DNA of 23,800 bases, taken from positions 1 through 23,800 of the forward strand of contig CAYUVH010000035.1 of NCBI GenBank assembly GCA_964448135.1. Reading direction: 5' to 3'. This stretch comes from CAYUVH01 sp964448135. Its GTDB lineage: Bacteria > Verrucomicrobiota > Verrucomicrobiia > Limisphaerales > UBA8199. The first letter of the stretch is position 1, and each line of letters begins with the position of its first letter. This document shows, in pieces, positions 14,671 through 23,011 of this stretch. The notes below the pieces were generated by a model. It saw only the letters and a list, made by a program, of their open reading frames with translations. It did not search any database and was not told the origin of the DNA. The translations under genes were made by a program, and so were the position numbers.

Positions 14671-14699
14671 AGCGTAAGCGTGGCTTTAACCACTGTCAA
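14671..14699 (-). promoter_or_regulatory. Candidate sigma70-type promoter for the coiled-coil/lipoprotein pair
   Basis: On the minus strand TTGACA (14699-14694) is followed after 17 bp by TACGCT (14676-14671). The -10 keeps the T, A and final T positions but is otherwise weak. Transcription would begin about 25-30 bp before the ATG at 14638. The spacer contains an imperfect dyad (GTGG-TTAAAG-CCAC). Confidence 0.45.
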
Positions 14700-14714
14700 C
14701 ACGCCAATTACACT

Positions 14715-14731
14715 TTACCCGCGTCGGGTAA
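14715..14731. promoter_or_regulatory. Perfect 7+3+7 dyad, operator-like
   Basis: TTACCCG-CGT-CGGGTAA is a perfect inverted repeat. It ends 15 bp upstream of the -35 hexamer of the candidate minus-strand promoter. Its size and place fit a site for a dimeric regulator; it could also be a small RNA hairpin. No regulator gene is in the window. Confidence 0.4.
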
Positions 14732-15300
14732 TACCCTCAATGACAGTAGCAAAAAATCCTGCCGATTCGCGCCTGCGGAAAGCCCAAGCCAGCGGCCCGA
14801 AACTCAGGATGAATCCCACCCAAGGATATGACTTTCCGGTCACGGTCCTCCGGCCTCAAGGCGGCGAACTAGGAAAATCCTTGGCGAGTTCAAGCGCCTG
14901 TCGCCCTCACTTCGCGAGCGTGAAATAATCAAGTGGCACGCACGCACACGACGAAAAGAACTACTCTCCGCGAAACCGGCAAGGGCCGTCCTCGGAAAAT
15001 TCCATCGATCATTACCCGACCCCGGAGCCGACCTCCATCAGGATAAGCGTGGCGAACGCGCGAAGCAGATTGGTCACGCAATCTTTTGTCGCAAGCGTCG
15101 AGCTCGAAATATTTCAGCAGCGATGCGTAGAGCCAATTGTTGCGTGACTTTCGCTTGAAGAAACATTCCCGAAGCACACCATGAAACCTGCATGTCTCAC
15201 TCGACAATTGAGCAATTGAAAAGTCACTGCATCCATTGACACGATAGTGAATTTCACTGAAAGTAATCGCACCAGCACTGCTGCAACTCGTCACTAGAAT
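14732..15300. other. Gene-free divergent region before the prepilin gene
   Basis: No convincing gene is seen. A plus frame at 14680-14928 and a long minus frame at 16020-14929, which is antisense to the prepilin gene, lack gene-like features. TTGACA at 15236-15241 may be a -35 hexamer for the prepilin gene, but the hexamers at 17-18 bp spacing (GAAAGT, AAAGTA) are poor -10 matches. Confidence 0.45.
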
Positions 15301-16113
15301 ATGAATTTTCACCGCTCGTCGCGGAAAGGTTTCACCCTCATCGAACTGCTTGTCGTCATCGCGATCATCGCGATTCTGGCCGCCATGCTGCTGCCCGCGC
15401 TGGCCCGCGCGAAAGAACGCGCCAATCGAATCTCCTGTGTGAACAATCTGAAACAGATGAGTCTCGCGAGTCAACTCTACGCGGAAGATGATTCCCAGGG
15501 CCGACTCACCGGGACGCTCAAGACTTCCCCCTTCCAACAACAGGCGGATGACGATCTGAACTGGCTCTATGGATTTGGCGGAAATTTTCCCAACTACATT
15601 ACGGCGGCAAAGGTGTTCACCTGCCCCAGCACGAAGAACAAGGTGGATACCGCATTGTGGGGCTATGTGAATTATCCGGCGGGCAGCACGCAGTTGATCC
15701 GCCTGCTCACCGACCTGAGCACGAGCGCTCCCACCAAGGAGTCCACCACCGGCGGTCACAGCTATGAAGTCTTCGGTTGCTGGCACAACGACGGCAGCAG
15801 CGCGAAGGATGGCGTGCCTTACGAGCGCAAGACCCTGAAGACCGTTTTGAGCCATGAGAATTCCGACGCCAATGGCGGCGGACGTCCCGGTCCTTCCGGC
15901 ATCTTCATCCTGATTGACAAGATGGAACCCCACTCGCCCACCTGGACGTACGAGAATTCCCCGAACCAGTTCGATGGGCACGGGCGCGATGGCGGGAATG
16001 CGGCGTTCGCCGACGGCCATGCCGCGTGGATGAACGCGAAGAAATGGCGGAGCGCCCTGATCATTTCGGAAGACTACAGCCAGAACTTTCTGAACACACT
16101 GCCGCCTCCCTGA
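15301..16113 (+). CDS. Prepilin-like (type II secretion/pseudopilin) protein with H-Xn-DG motif
   Basis: The 270-residue protein begins MNFHRSSRKG followed by FTLIELLVVIAIIAILAAML. This is a class III prepilin signal with cleavage after Gly10, the methylated Phe at +1 and Glu at +5. The next segment LPALARAKERANRISCVNNL is the hallmark of the large prepilin-like families of Verrucomicrobia and Planctomycetes. The rest is a globular domain with Cys (FTCPST, FGCWHND) and a C-terminal HGRDGGNAAFADGHAAWM, the H-Xn-DG motif. Here n is 10 where 9 is usual. The mature protein would be inserted in the inner membrane and handled by a prepilin peptidase. Its partners are not in the window, and in this phylum such genes are commonly scattered singly. 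No clear ribosome binding site precedes the ATG. Confidence 0.93.
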   Translation: MNFHRSSRKGFTLIELLVVIAIIAILAAMLLPALARAKERANRISCVNNLKQMSLASQLYAEDDSQGRLTGTLKTSPFQQQADDDLNWLYGFGGNFPNYITAAKVFTCPSTKNKVDTALWGYVNYPAGSTQLIRLLTDLSTSAPTKESTTGGHSYEVFGCWHNDGSSAKDGVPYERKTLKTVLSHENSDANGGGRPGPSGIFILIDKMEPHSPTWTYENSPNQFDGHGRDGGNAAFADGHAAWMNAKKWRSALIISEDYSQNFLNTLPPP

Positions 16114-16144
16114 TTCCGGCTTCCTCCTGGCCAGCCGCGCGTTT

Positions 16145-18664
16145 TCAATGCGTCCGGAACGCCTGCTGGTTCAAATATAGACCAACTCTTTCCCGGATCG
16201 CAGCGGCTCGATCCGCGTGGTTTGAGCTCCCGGCCAACTCCACGGCTTGTTGCCCAACCTTCACGGCGTCAGTCCACATTCCGGTCTCCGCCAGCGCCGC
16301 CGCCCACGCGTCCAATACGGAAATGTCCTGCTGATTCGTGGCCCGCGCCGCCTGTTCCGCCAGCCGGACCGCCTCCGGTCCGTTGCGCAATTCCGCTTCC
16401 GGGGCGGTGGCCAGCAGCCAGGCGATGGCCTGCGCCGTGGAAGTGCTCGCCCGCAAAGAATGCGCCTGCTGGTAATGCGCCAGGGCTTTCGCCCGCTGGC
16501 CCTGCATTTCCAGCACCCTCGCCAGGTTGAAGTGCGCATCCGCGGAAGCGGGCGAAGCGGCTGCGACGAACTGCAGTTGTGCCACGGCTTCGTCGTAACG
16601 GCCGCGCTCCGCCAGGAGACCCCCGAGATTCATGCGCGCCCCGGCAAATTGCGGATCCAGCCGGACGGCCTCCATCAGATTCGTAATTGCCTCATCCGCC
16701 TGACGCCCTGCCTGCAGCGCCCCTGCGAGATTGAACCGGGCCCCCGCGTCGGCGGGCTGCAATTCCACGGCCTTCCGAAAATAGGGCAGCGCCTCCTGCA
16801 ACTTGCCCGAGCGCGCCAGCAGGAAGGCGAGACCGGCGGCCGCCGGGCCGGAATCCGGGGCCAGCGCCAACGACTTTTGAAACGCCGCCTGGGCCTCGGC
16901 AACCCGGCCCTGTTGCGTGAGCACGCTGCCGAAGGCGATCCAGATCTCCGCATCGCGGGGATTGGCCAGCAGCATCTCCGCGAATTCGGTTTCGGCCTCG
17001 CGCCACTGGCCCTGCCCCGCCAGCATTTGCGCGAGGGCCAGCCGCGCGCTGGCGCGGTCGGGTTCCAGCTTCAACGAAGCGCGCAAAAACCCCACGGCCT
17101 CGTTCGTGCGGCCCAGGCGGGCGTTTACGATGCCGAGGTTTTGCAACACCCGCGGATTCTCGGGGTCGTGTTCCAACGCCGGAAGATACCACCGTACGGC
17201 CTCGTCCAGTTCACCCCGCGTGGCCAGCACGTTGCCTACGTTCCCAAGACCTGGTCCGTCCTCCGGGCTCAGCGAAACGGCGCGTTGGTACTCCGCCAAC
17301 GCCTGATCGAATTTTCCCTGCTGCTCCAGGGCGTAACCCAGATGATTTCTGGCCACGGGATTGTCGGGTGTGACCAACAAGGCGTGACGGAACAGGGACT
17401 CCGAGTTTCGCCAGTAGCCGCACTGGATCCAGGTGCAGATTCCGAGGACAACTGCGTACAGCCCCGCCGCCGCCATGGCCGGCGACTTCAATGCCGGAAA
17501 CCGGCGGAGCGATTCCGCCGCGCCCCAGGAGATGATCACCAACAATCCGATCTGCGGCAGATAAGTATATCGATCCGCCAGTGATTGCCCACCGGCCTGA
17601 ACCAGTCCAATGACCGGAACCAGCATCACCAGAAACCACAACCACCCCATGCGCAGCCAGGGCCTTGTCCTTCCAAAGCGGATCGAGCACGCCGATACCA
17701 CAAGCAACAGCACTCCGGCGAACACCACCGCGCTCAACGGCCAGCGTCCCGGATGCGGATAGAAAACGGCGAGTTGGTCCGGCCATAGCGTTTTGGCCAC
17801 GTACCGGCCATAGGCCACCACGGCGTTCTCCATGCGCCAGCCCAACGGCAGGCTGGCGGCGGAGACCACCGTCCCGCCGTGTCGCTGGGCATTCAAAGTG
17901 AACCAACCCGCCAGCGCGCCCAGCACCACAAAGCCGATCTTTTCCGAAACCAGTTTGCGTAGACCGCTCCCGGCGCCCGCTGCTCCAGTAAACTTGAACC
18001 GCCCCAGCGGCCAGTAGTCCAGCAGGAGTAGCAGCGCCGGAAGGGTGACCGCCATGGGCTTGGATAAAAGGCTCAGCGCAAAAAAAACCATGGCCAGCAC
18101 CAGCGCGGGCCAGCGCCGTTGCCGCGAGACGCGCTGCTCCGCATAGTGCGCGTACGCCCTCAGCGACAAGAGGAAGAAGCAGGCGCACAACACGTCCTTG
18201 CGCTCCGAAACCCAGGCCACGGATTCCACCCGCAGCGGGTGCAAGCCGAAGAGCGCCGCCACGAATAAACTTCGCCAATACGCGCCGGTGAGCCGCCGGA
18301 ACAAATTGAACACCAGCAGTGTGTTCACGACGTGCAGCACGAGATTGACCAGGTGCGGCCCCCACGCTCGCATGCCGAAGCATTGGGCATCCAGCATGAG
18401 CGACATCCATGTCAGCGGATGCCAGTTGCCGGTGGCGTTCGAGGTCAGCGCCCACGAAATGCCGCTCCAACGCATCCCGGCCAGGACGCGGGCATTTTCG
18501 GTGTAGTACTGCGGATCGTCGTAATTGACAAAGCCACAATCCAGGACCCGGGCGAAAGCGGCGCCGACCGCGAGCGTCAGCAGCAGCCAGGTTCCCGGCG
18601 CGATGCCCGGGTCCGCAGGCGGGGAGTTGCGTTTTGGAGTCTCGCCTGGTGGCCTCACGTTCAT
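16145..18664 (-). CDS. TMTC-like GT-C membrane protein with TPR repeats
   Basis: The 839-residue protein has a polytopic membrane half (about 25-415) and a TPR half (about 420-835). The membrane part resembles eukaryotic TMTC O-mannosyltransferases and related bacterial proteins. A first loop has FVNYDDPQYYTEN (45-57) with the paired Asp expected for GT-C enzymes; HPLRVESVAWVSERKDVLCA (142-161) and SLADRYTYLPQIGLLVI (361-377) are the other two family landmarks. About nine consecutive TPR units follow from NSESLFRHALLVTPDNPVARNHLGYAL to about residue 740, with two more degenerate ones at the end. In eukaryotes the TPR part is luminal; here it would be periplasmic or outside. It may glycosylate exported proteins using a lipid-linked sugar, but activity in bacteria is an inference. 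Upstream on the same strand is the terminator of the large secreted protein gene. Confidence 0.85.
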   Translation of the reverse strand: MNVRPPGETPKRNSPPADPGIAPGTWLLLTLAVGAAFARVLDCGFVNYDDPQYYTENARVLAGMRWSGISWALTSNATGNWHPLTWMSLMLDAQCFGMRAWGPHLVNLVLHVVNTLLVFNLFRRLTGAYWRSLFVAALFGLHPLRVESVAWVSERKDVLCACFFLLSLRAYAHYAEQRVSRQRRWPALVLAMVFFALSLLSKPMAVTLPALLLLLDYWPLGRFKFTGAAGAGSGLRKLVSEKIGFVVLGALAGWFTLNAQRHGGTVVSAASLPLGWRMENAVVAYGRYVAKTLWPDQLAVFYPHPGRWPLSAVVFAGVLLLVVSACSIRFGRTRPWLRMGWLWFLVMLVPVIGLVQAGGQSLADRYTYLPQIGLLVIISWGAAESLRRFPALKSPAMAAAGLYAVVLGICTWIQCGYWRNSESLFRHALLVTPDNPVARNHLGYALEQQGKFDQALAEYQRAVSLSPEDGPGLGNVGNVLATRGELDEAVRWYLPALEHDPENPRVLQNLGIVNARLGRTNEAVGFLRASLKLEPDRASARLALAQMLAGQGQWREAETEFAEMLLANPRDAEIWIAFGSVLTQQGRVAEAQAAFQKSLALAPDSGPAAAGLAFLLARSGKLQEALPYFRKAVELQPADAGARFNLAGALQAGRQADEAITNLMEAVRLDPQFAGARMNLGGLLAERGRYDEAVAQLQFVAAASPASADAHFNLARVLEMQGQRAKALAHYQQAHSLRASTSTAQAIAWLLATAPEAELRNGPEAVRLAEQAARATNQQDISVLDAWAAALAETGMWTDAVKVGQQAVELAGSSNHADRAAAIRERVGLYLNQQAFRTH

Positions 18665-18760
18665 CCGGTGCCTTTGCCGCTAAAGCTTTTGGTTGGGAAT
18701 GCGGCCGGGACTGGTCGCGTCACGCAGGTGGCCTCATTCCGGCAGCAGAGCGGAGCCGGA

Positions 18761-18801
18761 AAAACAACGGCCGGCGGGGCATGACGCCCGGCCGGCCGTT
18801 G
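18761..18801 (-). terminator. Intrinsic terminator of the 1294-residue secreted protein gene
   Basis: A GC-rich hairpin pairs 18765-18780 with 18786-18801, with a loop of five bases (GTCAT on the minus strand) and a single mismatch. On the minus strand the stem is followed at once by GTTTTTCC. It lies about 30 bp past the stop at 18830 and before the start of the TMTC-like gene at 18664, so it separates those two units. Confidence 0.82.
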
Positions 18802-18829
18802 CCTGAGTGGAAGCTTTCCCAAGCGTGGG

Positions 18830-21800
18830 TTACTTCACAAGCCGGTAATAGAGGCTGCTGGCCGAGGCGGCGTTGGTGACCGCGTATTTGCCATTGACGA
18901 TCGTTCCCGTGCCCACGGTGGACCAGGTTACCGGTGGCGCGAGGGACGGAGTGGATTGGAGCGTAAAGCCGCTGAACAACGGCCAGTTGATGACCACATT
19001 CGTGCCGGCCGGGGTGATGGTGAGCGGCGGGCCGTTGATGGTGAACATGGCGAGACTGGAGTTGGCATCCAAAGCCCACACCTTGTTGCCCACAATGATA
19101 ACCTGGCCGATGAAGTTCGCGTTACCCGCCTGGTTGGCCGGGAAGCTATAGCGGGCAATGAACATCGGAGCCGTTGGGTCGCTGATGTCGTAGATCGCCA
19201 ATCCGTCCGGAGTGCTCGCCGACCCGACGTAATCCACGCCAATCGCGAGGCTGCGCGACAGATCCACCGTCACCCCACCCAGCGTGGTGGAGAAGTTCAG
19301 GTTACTCAGGACCACGCTGGTCTGGAGGTTGGTATCGTAACCCGAGAACTTGAGCGGAGCACCCTTGCGCTTCTGCCAGACGTTGGTGCCGGAGGCAAAC
19401 TGCAGACTCCGGCCAATCGAGCCGCTGCCCAGCTGACTGGCGTACGGGAAGTTGCTGAACGTGGCCAGACTGGCGTCGGTCGGCTTCAGGATCGCCGCAT
19501 ACGCCCCATCACCCGAACTGACAATTAGCTCGGTATTCGTGCCGCTGCCCCGAACCGCGAGGTCGTCGCCATAACGGTAATTCACTCCGGTTTGATTGGC
19601 GGGATCTCCAATGAAGACATTCAACGCCGTGGTGGTTGGGGCAGTGTTGCTCCAATAATAGATTCGATACGCTTTGCTGGGATCCGGTGAACTGACGCCT
19701 CCGCCTGCATTAGGAGTCTCATTGCCCACGAACAGAGCCCCGTCATCGGAACAACCTGCGCTTACCAAATCGATGGGATTGGATCCACTGACCTCCGACG
19801 GACCCACGTGGGTAATCCCCGACACGTCCATCGTGTAGAGCAATGCGCCGCTCGAAGCATCCAACACAAAGTTGGTGAAGGCCGTGCTCGAAACCGGGCA
19901 GTGCACGACGATGAGTTGGTTGGACATGGCATTGTAGGCAATGCTGCGTTCGTTGGGCGTATTCGCATTGCCGCTATAAGCGATGAACGGTTGTGTCCCG
20001 GCACCCACCGACCAGACCGGCGTCAGGCTGTAGTTGTCCTGGGCCAGGCTGACCGTTACGGATGCCACGACGCTCGTGACGGACCCATTCACGTTTCCGG
20101 CGATGACGGTATAATTGCCGTTGGTGTAGGTTTGCGCGCTGGTGAAGACCAAACTGGCGTTGGTTGCGTTCAAAACCCCGACACCGTTGCGGTACCATTG
20201 GTAAGTGACCGTCTGATCAACCGTCACACCCAACGTGCCGGAACCACCTTGAATCATGCGCAGATTGGTCGGCTGCGTCAGAATGATCGGTTTGGGTATC
20301 GGCCCGCTTGCCACCTGGAAGCCCATGATGCCGTTGCCCGCATCCAGTGCGAAACAATAGTTGGTGGTCATGATGACCTGGCTGATGCGGTTGTTATTCG
20401 CGACCGCATTAACCGGGAAGTTGTAGCGATTAATCAACACCGGCGTATCGGGAGCGCCTAGATCATACAAGTCCAGCGTGTCCGGGGAGGCACCGGCAAC
20501 GGTTCCGCCGAAGGTAAAATTCACCGCCGCACCGATCTTGTTGTAGGTCCAGTCGGCACCCACACCGCCATTGTTGGTGAACGCAATCATGCCCAAACCA
20601 CTGACCGCCACTGGAGAGAACGATGGATCAGGATCAGTGATGGTATAAGTCGACCCCACCAGCGGCGCTCCGCCAACACCGTAACGGTGTTGGTAGAAGG
20701 AGCCGTTGCCAGAAAACTGCAGACTACGACCAATCTGCGTTCCGCCTCCCGCATTCTGCAGCACAAAGCCCTTGGAACCCCAGTTCGTCATCGTGCTGTC
20801 CGATGGACGCAGGATGCCCATGTAACGGAACGTCGTGGCGTCCTGGTTGTCCACGATTAATTGCGTGTCGGTGCCTGAACCGCTGGCATCCAAATTATCA
20901 CCCCAACGGAATTGCGCAGTTGTGACGCCTTGCGCCGGATTTCCTGACGGGCTGGTGAGGAAGGTGTTGGTCCCGAACACAATTACCGGCAACGTATTGG
21001 AACCGGTATCCGCCCAGCGATACACGCGGAAGTTCGGGTCAGACGCGGTGGAACCGCTGCAAGCGTAGAACGCGCCGTCCGCCGCGCAGGCGGCGCCGCA
21101 CAGCGGGATGTTGGCTGCGCCGGTGATTCCGTTCGTCTTCAGGTTATACAGAAACTGCCCCGTGTTCGGATCAACAACATATAGCCGGACAATGGCGCTG
21201 GAGGCCGTGGAGCGCTGCACCACGATCAATTGGTTGGACACGGAATTATAAGCGATGGTTCGCTCGGTTGGAGTACCCGTGCCGGTACCAATAAAGAAAT
21301 TCGTCTGAGCGGGGCCATACCGCCACAAGAGGTTCAGGTGGTAAAGATCAGCTGGATTCAGCACAGACAACAGCGACTGCGCGCTGGCAGTAAAACCACC
21401 GGCGTTCGTGGCAACAACCTGGTAGACCCGGCCCGAATCCGTGAGCGAGACGTTCGTCACATCCAGATAAAAATTCGTCGCCCCGCTGACGGCGACGCCA
21501 TTTGTGAACCATTGATAAGTCGAGATCGCCGGATACGCGCGCGCTTCGAAGTGCGCCGTCTGTCCGACGGCAACCCGGTTGGTTCCCAGAAGATCCAGGT
21601 CATATGTCGGCGCGGGAGTGGCAACATAGTCAACCGTATTTCCCAACAAGCCGTTATTCACAACGTTGGCAAAGAGCAGAGTTCCCTGCCCGCCGAAAGT
21701 CAGATATCCCATGGGCGCAGTCGCGTTTTGGTTGTTCGGGACAAAACTGCGGATCGCCAGCAGGCTGGGAGGCTTGCTCAAGTTCGAAATGTCAAAAAGC

Positions 21801-22714
21801 CACAGGCGGTCGGCACCTCCGGCCACTGCCCCTCCGGTTTCCTCAAGTGCCGCCAGCAGGTTGAGATTGGTGTTAACAGCCAACCCGGCCAGGTTGTTCA
21901 CCCCCGAGATATTGGTTGTGCCAAAGCTGCTGATCACCGCCGCGGTTTTCGCCGTCAGGTCGAAACTCATGTAGAGCAGCGGGGCGCCAACTCGCTTGGC
22001 CCAAAACGTGTTTCCCGCGCCAAAGGCAATACCGTCATTGAAATTTGGACTCAACACGTTCGTGCATCCGATGATATTGGCTGTGAGATTGGTGCCGTCG
22101 GCAGTCGTGAAGATGACAACATTGGTCGCCGTCGTCCCGGGCATCGAACCCATTAGAATTTGCGTATTAGTTCCAGCACCACGAATACTCCAGCTTACAC
22201 CGTATCGCTGGCTGGGACTGATCGTGTTGCTGTAAACCACCAACGGCGGATTTGGATCGCTCACGCTGCTGTAGCGATAAATCTTGAAGGGCGTCCCCAC
22301 GTTGGTGCTGACATTAACCTGATTGCAGAGATACACCGCACCATCATCCGCGATGGCCACACCGGTATCCGCATAATTGCCTTGGACGATGCCGTTCGTG
22401 CTGAGCAACCCGACCGTCGAGGAGCCATTCACCCAATTTACTACGTAGACATTACCGGTCACGCTGCCGCCGCCCCCACTCCCGGAATGCGTGTCTACCA
22501 GCACCAAATTGGTGCTCAAAGGGTCGCACCACAGACCGCGCTGGTTGAAGTTCGCATCAAGATTATATGCGGGATCACCCGGCCGCACACTGCCGTCCCC
22601 GTTGAAGCCGAACGTGCCGAGCGCATTCAGCGTGTAATTGTTTTGACCCTTGGTAATCGAAACAAATGTTGCGATTAGAAAAACAAGTAACGATAAACGA
22701 AGTATGGTTTTCAT
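18830..22714 (-). CDS. Large secreted protein: three DUF4623-like propeller units and two Ig-like domains
   Basis: ATG 22714 is preferred over 22744 because it places a signal peptide first (MKTILRLSLLVFLIATF ending ITKG-QNN); the protein is then 1294 residues. It has three related repeat-rich units of about 340 residues (about 25-365, 455-803, 892-1228) separated by two Ig-like domains (about 370-452 with YQWFTNGVAVSGATNFYLDV; about 806-892 with TYQWYRNGVGVLNATNASLVF). Shared landmarks are ER(T/S)IAYN-(S/A)-(V/M)-SNQLIVV, the FRWGDNL/YRYGDDLAVRGSGT segment, IGRSLQF and DLYDLGAPDTPVLINRYNFP / AIYDISDPTAPMFIARYSFP. From memory these fit DUF4623-type propellers. The C-terminal 65 residues (VVINWPLFSGFTLQSTPSL to SLYYRLVK) look like the end domain found on many Verrucomicrobial exported proteins and may serve in sorting. 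No catalytic motif is visible. Confidence 0.9.
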   Translation of the reverse strand: MKTILRLSLLVFLIATFVSITKGQNNYTLNALGTFGFNGDGSVRPGDPAYNLDANFNQRGLWCDPLSTNLVLVDTHSGSGGGGSVTGNVYVVNWVNGSSTVGLLSTNGIVQGNYADTGVAIADDGAVYLCNQVNVSTNVGTPFKIYRYSSVSDPNPPLVVYSNTISPSQRYGVSWSIRGAGTNTQILMGSMPGTTATNVVIFTTADGTNLTANIIGCTNVLSPNFNDGIAFGAGNTFWAKRVGAPLLYMSFDLTAKTAAVISSFGTTNISGVNNLAGLAVNTNLNLLAALEETGGAVAGGADRLWLFDISNLSKPPSLLAIRSFVPNNQNATAPMGYLTFGGQGTLLFANVVNNGLLGNTVDYVATPAPTYDLDLLGTNRVAVGQTAHFEARAYPAISTYQWFTNGVAVSGATNFYLDVTNVSLTDSGRVYQVVATNAGGFTASAQSLLSVLNPADLYHLNLLWRYGPAQTNFFIGTGTGTPTERTIAYNSVSNQLIVVQRSTASSAIVRLYVVDPNTGQFLYNLKTNGITGAANIPLCGAACAADGAFYACSGSTASDPNFRVYRWADTGSNTLPVIVFGTNTFLTSPSGNPAQGVTTAQFRWGDNLDASGSGTDTQLIVDNQDATTFRYMGILRPSDSTMTNWGSKGFVLQNAGGGTQIGRSLQFSGNGSFYQHRYGVGGAPLVGSTYTITDPDPSFSPVAVSGLGMIAFTNNGGVGADWTYNKIGAAVNFTFGGTVAGASPDTLDLYDLGAPDTPVLINRYNFPVNAVANNNRISQVIMTTNYCFALDAGNGIMGFQVASGPIPKPIILTQPTNLRMIQGGSGTLGVTVDQTVTYQWYRNGVGVLNATNASLVFTSAQTYTNGNYTVIAGNVNGSVTSVVASVTVSLAQDNYSLTPVWSVGAGTQPFIAYSGNANTPNERSIAYNAMSNQLIVVHCPVSSTAFTNFVLDASSGALLYTMDVSGITHVGPSEVSGSNPIDLVSAGCSDDGALFVGNETPNAGGGVSSPDPSKAYRIYYWSNTAPTTTALNVFIGDPANQTGVNYRYGDDLAVRGSGTNTELIVSSGDGAYAAILKPTDASLATFSNFPYASQLGSGSIGRSLQFASGTNVWQKRKGAPLKFSGYDTNLQTSVVLSNLNFSTTLGGVTVDLSRSLAIGVDYVGSASTPDGLAIYDISDPTAPMFIARYSFPANQAGNANFIGQVIIVGNKVWALDANSSLAMFTINGPPLTITPAGTNVVINWPLFSGFTLQSTPSLAPPVTWSTVGTGTIVNGKYAVTNAASASSLYYRLVK

Positions 22715-23011
22715 GAGTTGATGAACAATGCCGTAGGACTGCATGGGCTAGTGTTGGCATCCTCGGTCCGATTCAAAAACGTGTCAACGAGTTTATGTGC
22801 AATCTGCAAAAAATTTCGGGCAGCCTCCAGTGAACCGAGTGAGAAGGTGGAGATTGTCCCTGCAGTAAAAGTTTGTCATCAAACTTTGACTCCGGAAAAG
22901 CTTTGCGCCGCCAAAATCGGGAGCTTCCCAATTCGAGCGGCGCATGAAGCGATCGCCGCGCGCGAGCCGGATCGTCCGGCTCGCCGCGATCGTTCAAACC
23001 AACTCCGCAGC
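22715..23011 (-). other. Intergenic region between two secreted-protein genes
   Basis: About 300 bp without a gene. On the minus strand TTGACA (22787-22782) is followed after 17 bp by GAGGAT, a weak -10 that would serve the gene at 22714. An AAAGTTTG/CAAACTTT hairpin lies at 22868-22887. A strong hairpin pairs 22962-22971 with 22975-22984 (GCGAGCCGGA/TCCGGCTCGC, loop TCG) and extends by a six-base outer stem (22951-22956/22986-22991). It lies 20 bp past the stop of the upstream gene but lacks a T-run, so it may be a factor-assisted terminator or an mRNA 3'-end structure. Confidence 0.5.

Noticed and set aside
14929..16020. 363-codon minus-strand frame
   Set aside because: Most of it is antisense to the prepilin-like gene, and the remainder in the gap has no start signal or recognisable motif.
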